A stretch of DNA of 64,000 nucleotides from Rosenbergiella collisarenosi (GCF_018494085.1 NZ_JABBFP010000002.1:62001-126000), one strand, 5' to 3'; positions 43,067 through 51,451 are shown, counted from the stretch's first letter. The notes: generated by a model from the letters alone, not told the origin. Numbers and translations: made by a program.

Positions 43067-44041
43067 ATGAGATTCGTTGAGATCACTCAGCCTGGTGGAC
43101 CCGAAGTCCTTAAGATTGCCGAGGGTGAACGTCCTGCCATTGAAAAGCATGAAGTCTTGATAAAGGTGCATGCTGCGGGCGTTAATCGGCCCGATATTTT
43201 ACAACGTCAGGGTAAATACCCGATGCCTAAGGGGTTAACCCCCATCCCTGGCTTAGAAGTATCAGGCACCATCGAAGCGATCGGCGAAGAGGTGACAACC
43301 TACAAAGTGGGGGATGCCGTCTGTGCACTGACTAATGGTGGCGGTTATGCAGAGTTTTGTGCCGTTCCTGCAGCACAGACTTTGCCGATTCCTAAGGGGA
43401 TAAGTTTCGAAGAAGCGGCGGCGATACCGGAAACATTCTTTACTGTCTGGGCGAATTTATTTCAGATTGGCAAGGCACGCTCTCAAGAGAGCGTCCTAAT
43501 CCATGGTGGAGCCAGCGGCATTGGTACCACCGCCATGGCTTTATGTAAAGAATTTGGCCTGAATGTTTTCGCCACCGTCGGAGACGACAAAAAAATTGAG
43601 GAATTAAAACACTCGGCAACTCTCATCAACTATAAGAAAGATGACTTCGAAGAAAAAGTGAAAGCGCTTACTCAGGACCAAGGCGTTGATATTATCTTAG
43701 ATATCGTCGGTGCATCCTATTTCAATAAGAACATGAATCTACTGAAAAAAGATGGCAGGTTGGTGATTATTGGCTTTATGGGGGGGAACCTAGTCGATAA
43801 TTTTGATATCACAAACATGATGGTCAAACGTATTACGATCACGGGCTCAACCATGCGTGGCCGAAATCTAGAGGAAAAAAGAGCGATCGCTGAGCAGTTA
43901 AAAGAAAAAGTCTGGCCAGCCTTGGAGAAGGGGCGTTGCAAACCCATTATTTATGCCACCTATCCTCTAGAAGAGATCGCTAAAGCACATGAGTGCTTGG
44001 ATACAGGAACTCATATCGGTAAAGTCGTTATTACGATGTAA
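43067..44041 (+). CDS. NAD(P)H quinone oxidoreductase, PIG3-like (MDR family)
   Basis: 324 residues, zinc-free medium-chain dehydrogenase. Family motifs: A-G-V-N-R-P-D-I-L-Q-R-Q-G-K-Y-P and the nucleotide-binding L-I-H-G-G-A-S-G-I-G-T-T-A. It lacks the zinc-ligand loops of alcohol dehydrogenases. It is probably co-transcribed with hchA and would reduce quinones or reactive enones. A 9-base stem hairpin (44050-44082) follows its stop. Confidence 0.88.
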   Translation: MRFVEITQPGGPEVLKIAEGERPAIEKHEVLIKVHAAGVNRPDILQRQGKYPMPKGLTPIPGLEVSGTIEAIGEEVTTYKVGDAVCALTNGGGYAEFCAVPAAQTLPIPKGISFEEAAAIPETFFTVWANLFQIGKARSQESVLIHGGASGIGTTAMALCKEFGLNVFATVGDDKKIEELKHSATLINYKKDDFEEKVKALTQDQGVDIILDIVGASYFNKNMNLLKKDGRLVIIGFMGGNLVDNFDITNMMVKRITITGSTMRGRNLEEKRAIAEQLKEKVWPALEKGRCKPIIYATYPLEEIAKAHECLDTGTHIGKVVITM

Positions 44042-44049
44042 TCATTGAT

Positions 44050-44082
44050 ATCACTCATCCCGTACCATGCGGAATGAGTGAT
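44050..44082 (+). terminator. Hairpin after the quinone oxidoreductase gene
   Basis: ATCACTCAT pairs perfectly with ATGAGTGAT, with further CCG/CGG pairing inside. No T run follows, so termination strength is uncertain. Confidence 0.5.
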
Positions 44083-44113
44083 AGATTGAACAGAGCTCTA
44101 TCTTGGACAATGC

Positions 44114-44401
44114 TTACGACAATAATGTCTTGTTTTCCGAAATTAACGTCTCTAAAAAATTAACAACGGCTCTCACTCTGCGCGAATGTGCGAGATCAGA
44201 ATGAATAGCCAACCAAATCGGCTGGTCACAATCGACATCCTCTTGCATACAGACCAATTTTTTTAGTATAGAGGAACAGTCATCTATCGACTGCTCCCTC
44301 AAACTACAATCGATGCAATGACGCGCTACCGACCAATTAAATCTTATTCCGTCAGGTTCGAACGTTATAAAGGCAGGAATGTTTCGTGCAAATGTCGCCA
44401 C
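44114..44401 (-). pseudogene. LysR-family regulator, C-terminal fragment
   Basis: 95 codons remain, ending in Q-P-I-W-L-A-I-H-S-D-L-A-H-S-R-R-V-R-A-V-V-N, the characteristic last strand and helix of a LysR effector domain. The DNA-binding helix-turn-helix and most of the effector domain are missing, and frames upstream carry stops. The break lies just left of the Tn3-type repeat at 44488. It may once have controlled the adjoining hchA-quinone reductase pair. Confidence 0.65.
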
Positions 44402-44487
44402 TGTAATCTGTCTTGTTCATGGGTCAAGACCAAGGTGGAATAGCGTAAGGTACTGGGCTTGTCTGGGAAGTCTTGCCGTTCTTTATA

Positions 44488-44525
44488 GGGGTTTGACTGT
44501 CAATGATGTAAAAAACTACGTTAAG
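44488..44525 (+). repeat. Tn3-family 38-bp terminal inverted repeat
   Basis: A 38-base sequence beginning GGGGTTTGACTGTCAATG and ending ACGTTAAG lines up base for base with the Tn3 terminal repeat at both conserved ends. The outer edge is at 44488 and the interior runs rightward. The stop codon of the tnpA relic lies within it, exactly as in Tn3. Confidence 0.85.
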
Positions 44526-44930
44526 AAGATAATTCATTGTTTAAATTGAAATTTAATGCCCTCAGTTCTCCCTTCAGAATATCCTCCGGTAGCGTAAACG
44601 TATAATGCCCTAGCATATTGATATGACCGTGCATCAGTGGAGAGAGTCGGATAATATGCTCGTCATCCGGCTTTTCTCCTGTCGCCCGAAGGTGTGAAAG
44701 CGCTTCCTGCATATAGATGGTATTCCACAGGACTACTGCATTCGTAACAAGGCCCTGCGCACCCAACTGATCTTCCTCTCTCTCACGATAACGTTTTCTG
44801 ATTTCATCACGCTGCCCATAACAGATGGCCCTAGCGACGGCATGGCGGCCTTCTCCCCGGTATGACGATACCGTGGAACTCGGAATACTGATCGGATATG
44901 AAGTTATACCAGGTTTTATCTAATTGATTT
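44521..44930 (-). pseudogene. tnpA: Tn3-family transposase tnpA, decayed C-terminal part
   Basis: On the reverse strand, about 44930-44860 reads N-F-I-S-D-Q-Y-S-E-F-H-G-I-V-I-P-G, a motif near the Tn3 catalytic domain. After a deletion and frame shift it continues H-A-V-A-R-A-I-C-Y-G-Q-R-D-E-I-R-K-R-Y, then G-L-V-T-N-A-V-V-L-W-N-T, then H-I-N-M-L-G-H-Y-T-F and a stop at 44521. Only the last part of a roughly 1000-residue transposase remains, so it is inactive. Its broken end is about 60 bases from the first gene of the biosynthetic operon. Confidence 0.85.
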
Positions 44931-44989
44931 TTTTTTGACTTAGAACACTATAGGGAACATGGATTTTACCCAAACACAAGGAGGTGTAC

Positions 44990-46390
44990 GTGTACAAAAA
45001 TCGTTGTTATATGCCATTCATTCTTTACCCTCCCGATATGTACGATGTTCCTGATGCAAAAGCGGATAGTCAGCTTATCCAGTCATTAGATTTGGACAGC
45101 GACGGAACTGATTTTGTCATGTATCTGTCAATTCCCTATTGTCGCGTTTGCTGCAAAGCTTGCCCCTACTTTGTTGATTTGTTGCCTATGAATAACGGCA
45201 AAACTCAACAACTTTTAGATCGATATGTTGATGCATTAGTACTTGATCTTAAACGCCATGCCGCAACGCGCAGATGGGGAAATGCACGCCTGCGGGGTGT
45301 GTATATTGGCGGAGGTACCGGATCCCTGCTTGAAATTAGCCACTTGGATAAAATTCTTTCCACACTTAGCCGCTATTTCAGACTAGCGGATGATTGTGAA
45401 ATTACTTTGGAAGGAAATGCCAAGGATTTTGATAAAGAAAAAGCTATTTTTGTAGCAAATTCGATTATCAACCGGATCTCACTGGGTGCACAATCTTTCC
45501 AGCCTGAGGTATTGCAAATAGTAGGTTCCCCGCATAAGGCTCAACAAACCATTGATGCAATTCGCATGTTACAAGATGCAGGTATTAAGCATATCCAGCT
45601 GGATATGATGTATAACATGCCAGGCCACACTCTTGAACACTGGGAAAAAGATTTTAAAGTGCTTCATGAACTGGATATTAAGCATTTAACAACTTATCTC
45701 TATCGAGTGACACCGGGAACCCGTCAGGAATCCCTTATCAAAGCAGGTAAAGTTGCCCCTGTTGCGGATGCTGAAAGTGCCATAGTCAAACAGATGCAGA
45801 CCATGATCAGGCAGTTTGCTGCTGATTCGGGTATGCATAACTATATGTATGAGCACTACGCGCTACCGGGATATGAGTCCAAGTATAATCACTGGACTAT
45901 GAAGGAATGCGTGGACGCACTCGGTTTCGGCCCTGGAGCGTACAGCTTTATCAATCAACGTCGTACTGGCATTTCTAAAGATGTTGAACGGTATATTAAT
46001 GCGGTAACTAATGGTGATAACACTTTCACTACCGCAAGTATTCAGCTAACGCCAAAATTAAGCAAACAGCGTTATATGATTTTTAATTTACTTTATTATC
46101 GAATTGACAAAGCACATTACCGCCAAGCCTGGAAAACTGAGTGTTACGACGATTTTAAATCCATTATTGATGGGCTTATTCGTGACAACCTAATGCAGGA
46201 TACCGAAACGGAATTTATTGTTACTGAACCCGGGAAGAGCTGGCTACAGAATATTATGCTGGAGTTTTTTGATGACAGTATGTGGGAAAATTCACAAGCC
46301 CTAAAGCAACAACAAAGTTCTTGGGCAATGAATAACCACATGATTGATATTGGTGCCTCTAAAAAAGAGTTTTGGCTCGCAAGGATGTAA
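44990..46390 (+). CDS. HemN/HemW-like radical SAM enzyme of the biosynthetic operon
   Basis: 466 residues from the GTG at 44990, chosen because AAGGAGG lies 5 bases before it; a GTG two codons earlier has no room for that site. The radical SAM motif is C51-x3-C55-x2-C58 in P-Y-C-R-V-C-C-K-A-C-P-Y, with an additional cysteine at 54. The SAM-binding glycine motif reads V-Y-I-G-G-G-T-G-S. The C-terminal HemN domain follows (about 350-440). Relatives in natural-product loci methylate or cyclopropanate substrates with a second SAM (NosN, Jaw5, YtkT types); true HemN/HemW act in heme metabolism. First gene of an eleven-gene operon, so a tailoring or C-C bond-forming role is inferred. Confidence 0.8.
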   Translation: MYKNRCYMPFILYPPDMYDVPDAKADSQLIQSLDLDSDGTDFVMYLSIPYCRVCCKACPYFVDLLPMNNGKTQQLLDRYVDALVLDLKRHAATRRWGNARLRGVYIGGGTGSLLEISHLDKILSTLSRYFRLADDCEITLEGNAKDFDKEKAIFVANSIINRISLGAQSFQPEVLQIVGSPHKAQQTIDAIRMLQDAGIKHIQLDMMYNMPGHTLEHWEKDFKVLHELDIKHLTTYLYRVTPGTRQESLIKAGKVAPVADAESAIVKQMQTMIRQFAADSGMHNYMYEHYALPGYESKYNHWTMKECVDALGFGPGAYSFINQRRTGISKDVERYINAVTNGDNTFTTASIQLTPKLSKQRYMIFNLLYYRIDKAHYRQAWKTECYDDFKSIIDGLIRDNLMQDTETEFIVTEPGKSWLQNIMLEFFDDSMWENSQALKQQQSSWAMNNHMIDIGASKKEFWLARM

Positions 46391-46414
46391 TTAAGTCCAC
46401 AAGGAATGAAAACA

Positions 46415-47140
46415 ATGCTTAATGAAAAAAATTACCGCCGCGCGGAAGGCGATGTCGCGTCTGTTCTTTTTGAGCTGGGAATAACAGATTCGCCAGATGA
46501 AAGCGTCGATCCAAACAAAAACATTCGGGACCAACTTGGTCTGGATAGCCAAGAGGTAATGACGCTTGTCGAAATTGTTTCCTCTTTGGCAATTTCGGCA
46601 AAACCGCTTCATGAAGATAATGTTAGCACCATTAGTGATTTGATCGATCATCTTGTTACACATCGGGATAACTGGCTACATCAAGATGTGCCTTTTGTTT
46701 TGCAAGGTAGCATCATTATCAACCGTGATATTGATTCGGTATTTGGCTACATCCGAGATTATAAGCGATGGCCCGAAATTCTGAGTCATGTGTCGAAGAT
46801 TGAAGCTCATAGTGATGATGGTCGACTACAAACATTCATTATGCATATTGAAGAGTTGGGGACAGGGCAAGCGTATTTTGTTAAATCATGGCGATACGTC
46901 AATGAGGAGCTTCGCGTCATTGATTTTTCTCAGCCATTACCGCCCAAAGGGTTTAAGTGCCATAAGGGGGGCTGGCGTTTTCAGTCACTCGGAGAAGGAC
47001 AAACCCGTCTTATTAGTTACCATGGGTTTTCGCTATCAGAGGATGCAAACGCAGAAGACGCTATTGCTCTCATCAGAAAGCATATCCACGCAGCATTGAG
47101 CACCTGGGCTCGCTACGGGAATGGTGAAAACAATGTCTGA
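46415..47140 (+). CDS. Acyl carrier protein fused to SRPBCC cyclase
   Basis: 241 residues. Residues about 5-85 form an ACP with the phosphopantetheine serine at position 45 in the motif L-G-L-D-S-Q-E-V. Residues about 92-235 are an SRPBCC/START-like domain (S-I-I-I-N-R-D-I-D-S-V-F-G-Y-I-R-D-Y-K-R-W-P) of the polyketide cyclase/aromatase type. The ATG at 46415 is preferred to 46406 because AAGGA ends directly at the latter. Carrier and cyclase in one chain would present the poly-ketone directly to the folding enzyme. The EntD-like transferase at the end of the locus probably modifies it. Confidence 0.8.
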   Translation: MLNEKNYRRAEGDVASVLFELGITDSPDESVDPNKNIRDQLGLDSQEVMTLVEIVSSLAISAKPLHEDNVSTISDLIDHLVTHRDNWLHQDVPFVLQGSIIINRDIDSVFGYIRDYKRWPEILSHVSKIEAHSDDGRLQTFIMHIEELGTGQAYFVKSWRYVNEELRVIDFSQPLPPKGFKCHKGGWRFQSLGEGQTRLISYHGFSLSEDANAEDAIALIRKHIHAALSTWARYGNGENNV

Positions 47141-47573
47141 GATCTGCCTTAATCTGGTGACCAAACAAAAGGTGTCATCCGGTCCCGGAGCTTTGGCTCA
47201 GATCTGGTCTCTCGATCACTGGTTGAGCGCGCTCGATCGTGTTTGTGACATCAACCGGATTTCAGAAAGTGCTATTCGACAGCACTTTACTCTGTTCTTT
47301 GACGCAGACAGGCCAGAACCCGACCAGGTTGAGGTTGAACGTATTCGTTTGGCTGACAGAATAAAAGTGATGCATTTGATTCCTCCGCCAAATGTACTTG
47401 CATTGAGTGCACAATGGTGGACTGAAACTGCGCATCCAGGCGTATTGTTTGCTAGCCGGCATCTTTTGATCGAAGAGGATGCATATACGCCGGACATGGC
47501 ACGCAAAATGTTCTCCCTGTTGCGGGAAAACATCGACAGATTAACAGGAATGTCTTTATGCGCTCCAAAATAG
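47133..47573 (+). CDS. Unrecognised small protein of the biosynthetic operon
   Basis: 146 residues (ATG at 47133; 47121 is an alternative). It overlaps the previous gene by a few bases and the next by 16, so it is translated within the operon. No signal peptide or membrane segment. The central part reads D-R-I-K-V-M-H-L-I-P-P-P-N-V-L-A-L-S, followed by W-W-T-E-T and an acidic stretch. I do not recognise the family. Position between carrier and oxidoreductase suggests a tailoring or assisting role only. Confidence 0.6.
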   Translation: MSEICLNLVTKQKVSSGPGALAQIWSLDHWLSALDRVCDINRISESAIRQHFTLFFDADRPEPDQVEVERIRLADRIKVMHLIPPPNVLALSAQWWTETAHPGVLFASRHLLIEEDAYTPDMARKMFSLLRENIDRLTGMSLCAPK

Positions 47574-48481
47574 CCATTGTTGGAAGCGGAATTACTGCTG
47601 GTTTGGCCACCAGTTTTTTGGCTCCTTTCTTTGACGTTTCGCTGTTTCAGTCCCCGAAACCTTTTGCCAGTGGCATTCCTGAAATAGTGCCCCGGCGGGC
47701 ATTTTTTGACGCCATTAGTAGTCTAAATGAAGCAGAAACCATCATCCAGACAGCACCCGCTATTCAATGGGTGCTTTGGCAGCACGATGATCGGTCTCAA
47801 CAGGTGCGACTTACCTCAAACGAAGCATATTTTGTTTATGACAAAGGGCGGCTGGCAGCGTTTTTAGCTGAAAGCATTCCTGTTGCACAATGTGTAAAGC
47901 AAGAGGTGGCTAACATCGCCGATTTAGTGGGATTTGATCGGGTATTCGACTGCCGCGGTAGCAAGTCTGTGATGAACGATCCCGCATATCAATCACACAC
48001 TATGCATCCTGCGCGGACAGCTTGCCGCTATCTGGTAGTTTCTTCTCTTTCTGGTAAAGATAGAGACGAAATGTGCTTCTGGTCTGAAAATACCAGTGGA
48101 GGCGTCAGGCGCACATTTTTCATGATCCCAGTCGGTAATGACAGGGTATCACTAGGATGTTCATGCTTACCTTCTGATGTGATTTCAACAGCTGAATTGC
48201 TCATGGCCATGATGGGTAAAGGCATTAATGTTACGCCGGAAAGCATAATTTTTAGCGGATGTGCTGAGCCAGAAGCACTTGCGATGACATGCTCTGTCGG
48301 TCATGTCACACCACTAGGCGATGCTGGTTATTTGTCTTGTCCACTCAGTGAATACGGGATGCTTAAAGCGCTGTCCCAGATCAGAGAAGTCACCGGTGCG
48401 ACCACTTTGTCACGGCATTTGTTGAAACGCCCGAAAAACGATGAAATCGATCCACATCTGCCACAAGAGTTATTTTCATGA
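47558..48481 (+). CDS. FAD-dependent oxidoreductase of the biosynthetic operon
   Basis: 307 residues. The N-terminal Rossmann motif is I-A-I-V-G-S-G-I-T-A-G-L-A (residues 5-17). The later segment V-T-P-L-G-D-A-G-Y-L has the G-D motif that contacts FAD ribityl in p-hydroxybenzoate-hydroxylase-like and styrene-monooxygenase-like proteins. It is shorter than typical 370-400-residue monooxygenases. An AGGA site lies within the previous gene, and its stop overlaps the next ATG (ATGA). Hydroxylation, epoxidation or oxidation of the nascent product is inferred. Confidence 0.7.
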   Translation: MRSKIAIVGSGITAGLATSFLAPFFDVSLFQSPKPFASGIPEIVPRRAFFDAISSLNEAETIIQTAPAIQWVLWQHDDRSQQVRLTSNEAYFVYDKGRLAAFLAESIPVAQCVKQEVANIADLVGFDRVFDCRGSKSVMNDPAYQSHTMHPARTACRYLVVSSLSGKDRDEMCFWSENTSGGVRRTFFMIPVGNDRVSLGCSCLPSDVISTAELLMAMMGKGINVTPESIIFSGCAEPEALAMTCSVGHVTPLGDAGYLSCPLSEYGMLKALSQIREVTGATTLSRHLLKRPKNDEIDPHLPQELFS

Positions 48482-49215
48482 AAAATTACACCTGTATTTC
48501 AACCGCGCTCTATCCGGGGAATGGCGAGCCCATTTCTATTCAGGTAGATACGCTTAGCCATGTGGATGGTGTTGCCCATTTGTGCAAAGGATTCGACATT
48601 AGTCCTGAAGACTGGCCTGATGGTTACGGTATTTCAAATGAGATGGTTACGTTATCCACACATCAGGGAACGCATATTGATGCCCCCCTCCACTATTCAC
48701 CTGACGGTTCCGATATTGTCGCTGCCGACATTAACCATTTTATGGGACAAGCGGTGATCTTTACTGATCGCATATCCTGCGGTCCAGAAGTGGAGTTGAA
48801 TTGGCAAGACTATCTGCAGCGTCTTGATTGTTATACCGGGCGGGCGCATGCGGTCTTTTTCATTACGGGTGCCTATGAGCGCTATGGTGAATCCAGCTAT
48901 TTCACTGAGTTTAAAGGTATACCTGCCCACTACGTTGAGGCTGCACTTGATCGCGGTTACACCCTAATTGGTACGGATGCCTTTAGCATAGATCCACCCT
49001 TTGCTGTGATGTCCCGCGCTTATGTTGAAACAAGAGATCCCTCCATACTTTGGCCAGCGCATGTATTGGGACGTAAACGCCCATATTACCAGATCGAACG
49101 GCTGGCAAATCTGCGGGATTTTGAAACCGCCAAACTTATTGATTTCATTGCCTTACCCATAAAGTTGCACTGTGGTGCCGCCTGGGCTCGGGCTGTAGCA
49201 AGGATTGTTGAATGA
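48478..49215 (+). CDS. Metal-dependent cyclase / kynurenine formamidase-like protein
   Basis: 245 residues. The metal-binding motif H62-x-G-T-H66-x-D68-x-P-x-H72 (in T-H-Q-G-T-H-I-D-A-P-L-H) defines the cyclase family PF04199. Members include kynurenine formamidase, isatin hydrolase and several aromatic-polyketide pathway proteins. Its ATG overlaps the previous stop (ATGA) and its stop overlaps the ketosynthase ATG. In this setting it may catalyse ring closure or hydrolysis of the product. The exact reaction is inference. Confidence 0.8.
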   Translation: MKNYTCISTALYPGNGEPISIQVDTLSHVDGVAHLCKGFDISPEDWPDGYGISNEMVTLSTHQGTHIDAPLHYSPDGSDIVAADINHFMGQAVIFTDRISCGPEVELNWQDYLQRLDCYTGRAHAVFFITGAYERYGESSYFTEFKGIPAHYVEAALDRGYTLIGTDAFSIDPPFAVMSRAYVETRDPSILWPAHVLGRKRPYYQIERLANLRDFETAKLIDFIALPIKLHCGAAWARAVARIVE

Positions 49216-50360
49216 AAGACCTTTATATCACTGCGGCGGCGGCAGTCAGTCCGCTTGGTGGTTCGCTGGAAGAAATCTGGCAAAACGTACTTAAGGGAGT
49301 CAGCGTTTACGATAAGGCAAGCCTGCCTGGTGGGCGAGATTTTTTCGTTGCTGAATCCGTTCCCGGTACAGGTTCTGATATTACCGCTTACGCCCCTCTT
49401 TTCACGGAGACAATCCTCAAACTGGTCAGTGAACTTGCCGTCAGCGAGCCCGTGGATGCAATTTTTTTCGCCAGTGCGGTGGGTAATTTAGCCGAAGTGG
49501 AAAACGAAATTTATGCCGGTCGCCCGGTTACCCTTAAACAATTAGATTTTGCGGCTATTGAGCGTGCTTTTGTTGGCACGTCTGTATACGGGGAAAACAC
49601 TCAGTTTGTTTGTGTGCCTACCGGCTGTTGTGCCGGACTTCAAGCCATTGGTTTAGCTAAATCGGCTATGTCTCGCATGGGACTTAAGCGTGCATTGATC
49701 ATGTCTCTGGATTTTGGCCTGACACCTCTGGCGTTAGAGGCATTTAATAAAATCAACGCGACCCGCAGCTTCACTCCAGGTTTAATCACCAGCCCTTCTC
49801 GACCGTTTTGTCGTGACAGGGACGGATTTCTTTTCGCCGATGGTGGCGGAGCCATTTTGGTTAGCACACAAGCAACAGAACAACAAATGCCACGTATTTC
49901 TGGATATGGTTGCGTTTCCAGCGCATACCACATGACAGATATTGCGACGGATGGCAGCTCTATACGGCAAAGCATTGAACGAGCAATGGAAGATGCGCGG
50001 GTTGATAAAAGTGCAATCAATCATGTCAATCTTCATGCTTCCGGGACCCAGCAAAATGATCAGGCTGAATATCAGGCGTTAAAAGATGTGATTGGCGCTG
50101 ATTTACCAACAATCACAGCATTTAAAGGCAACCACGGCCACGCTCTGGGCGGGGCCAATATGATTGAGGTGGCTCTGGCGTGGAAAATGATGATGACCGG
50201 TATTCTCCCTCCAACAGCTCAAGCTTTGCCTGTTGATGCCTATGAGGAGATCCCTCCACGTTCACAAGCAGTGCCATTGCAGATTAAGGCGATGTTAAAG
50301 ACTGCGAGCGGATTTTCTGGGATCCACCCTTCGATGATTATGGAGAATAGTCATGTCTAA
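49212..50360 (+). CDS. Beta-ketoacyl synthase (type II)
   Basis: 382 residues, thiolase fold. The catalytic triad is intact: Cys139 in V-P-T-G-C-C-A-G-L, His275 in H-V-N-L-H-A-S-G-T-Q, and His310 in F-K-G-N-H-G-H-A-L-G-G-A-N. The C-R-D-R-D-G-F motif near 200 is also typical. It would extend chains on the ACP encoded upstream. The 8-base overlap with the next gene suggests a one-to-one complex with the truncated ketosynthase-like protein, as KS and chain-length factor pair in aromatic PKS and aryl polyene systems. Confidence 0.88.
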   Translation: MKDLYITAAAAVSPLGGSLEEIWQNVLKGVSVYDKASLPGGRDFFVAESVPGTGSDITAYAPLFTETILKLVSELAVSEPVDAIFFASAVGNLAEVENEIYAGRPVTLKQLDFAAIERAFVGTSVYGENTQFVCVPTGCCAGLQAIGLAKSAMSRMGLKRALIMSLDFGLTPLALEAFNKINATRSFTPGLITSPSRPFCRDRDGFLFADGGGAILVSTQATEQQMPRISGYGCVSSAYHMTDIATDGSSIRQSIERAMEDARVDKSAINHVNLHASGTQQNDQAEYQALKDVIGADLPTITAFKGNHGHALGGANMIEVALAWKMMMTGILPPTAQALPVDAYEEIPPRSQAVPLQIKAMLKTASGFSGIHPSMIMENSHV

Positions 50361-50997
50361 GACGTTCACCTGTATTGTAAATCAGGATGCAGTCAAGTTT
50401 ACCACTTCGCTAGACTCATCGATGACATACCGTGAATTTGACGCCTTGATCCCACGCCGACAGCGAGCCAAGTTATCAATCACCTCCCGGCTTGCCGGAG
50501 GGCTATGGCAGTACTATGACCTAAATAAACAACTGGAAGGTCAGGATGCCGATCCAAAGAATACACCCCTGTTGATCCTGAATCGTTATGCCAACTGGGA
50601 TTATGTAACGGAAATGATGTGCAGCGATATTGCTGTCACCCTTGAGGCGGTGAACAGTTATGTCGCCACGGCATGGTTTCCTGCCAGCCTTCAGGGCTAT
50701 CTCACCATTGAGCAAGGCAATAAGGCCGAGGCTATCACGCTGGCCACCAATAATGTTCATATGCAAGCCGCTGCTATCGAGAGTTTATTCTTGCGTAATT
50801 TGCAGGGTGAGAAGATTGGAACTGTGATTGTGGGCACATTTGAATGTCTCCCAAAACGAATTGGTGCACATAACATTACTGATGGCAAACCTGTCGCTTT
50901 TGGGGCGTTTAGCCTGATTTCATCAGAAAGCAGTAAAGAAGATATTAGCGAAATTTTATCCACTCATAAGGGGCTTTACCGTTATGTCAAAAATTAA
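50353..50997 (+). CDS. Truncated ketosynthase-like protein (chain-length-factor-like)
   Basis: 214 residues, about half a ketosynthase. The segment Y-V-A-T-A-W-F-P-A-S-L-Q-G-Y-L-T-I-E followed by L-A-T-N-N-V-H-M-Q-A-A-A-I resembles the KS/CLF N-terminal half (the A-W-F...S-G-Q-I-S-I and nucleophile-elbow region). The catalytic cysteine is replaced (N-N-V-H-M) and no C-terminal half with the two histidines exists. Short proteins of this type (PF13723) occur in aryl polyene loci. A structural partner of the preceding ketosynthase is the likeliest role. Confidence 0.65.
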   Translation: MSKTFTCIVNQDAVKFTTSLDSSMTYREFDALIPRRQRAKLSITSRLAGGLWQYYDLNKQLEGQDADPKNTPLLILNRYANWDYVTEMMCSDIAVTLEAVNSYVATAWFPASLQGYLTIEQGNKAEAITLATNNVHMQAAAIESLFLRNLQGEKIGTVIVGTFECLPKRIGAHNITDGKPVAFGAFSLISSESSKEDISEILSTHKGLYRYVKN

Positions 50998-51451
50998 CAA
51001 CAATCCCTTTGTATTTTCTCACTCTGTCAATATTCCTGCGGAGGTAGCAGCTCGCGTTTGGGACGCATGGAACAACTTGGCGGGTTGGCAACACTGGGAT
51101 GCATCTTTAAAAGGGATAGAAGCCACAGAAAATGGTCTATCACTAGGTAAACGTTTTTTGGTTATTCCAAAAGCCGGACCCGGTGCTATTGCGGTCAGTG
51201 TGACGGCATTAATTGAAGGTGTCCATTTCACCACAACAGCGAACAGCCCCATGGGACTCCTTTCTTTTGGCCATACCCTGACATTGAATGATGACGGCCA
51301 GAACGTTAGCCTGCAACATTCCATTTGCGCTTTGCCGGTCGAGGGTGGCCCCGCATTTCCGCCTCCGCTACTGGAAAAGCTGCAAGCAGATGTGATCACC
51401 AGTGTTAATGAACTCTCGCAATTTACCCTTAAAGGAGAAGAAGGTGCATGA
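50984..51451 (+). CDS. SRPBCC family protein (putative cyclase)
   Basis: 155 residues. The START-like pattern is clear: a beta strand F-S-H-S-V-N-I-P-A-E-V-A-A-R-V-W-D-A-W, then L-A-G-W-Q-H-W-D, and a long C-terminal helix ending in T-S-V-N-E-L-S-Q-F. It overlaps its upstream neighbour by 14 bases. It is the second of at least three SRPBCC domains in the operon, fitting stepwise folding of a poly-ketone. Confidence 0.75.
   Translation: MSKINNNPFVFSHSVNIPAEVAARVWDAWNNLAGWQHWDASLKGIEATENGLSLGKRFLVIPKAGPGAIAVSVTALIEGVHFTTTANSPMGLLSFGHTLTLNDDGQNVSLQHSICALPVEGGPAFPPPLLEKLQADVITSVNELSQFTLKGEEGA

Noticed and set aside
44521..44766. An independent 81-residue protein-coding gene
   Set aside because: It is the C-terminal end of Tn3-family TnpA (L-W-N-T, H-I-N-M-L-G motifs), with more of the relic readable upstream.
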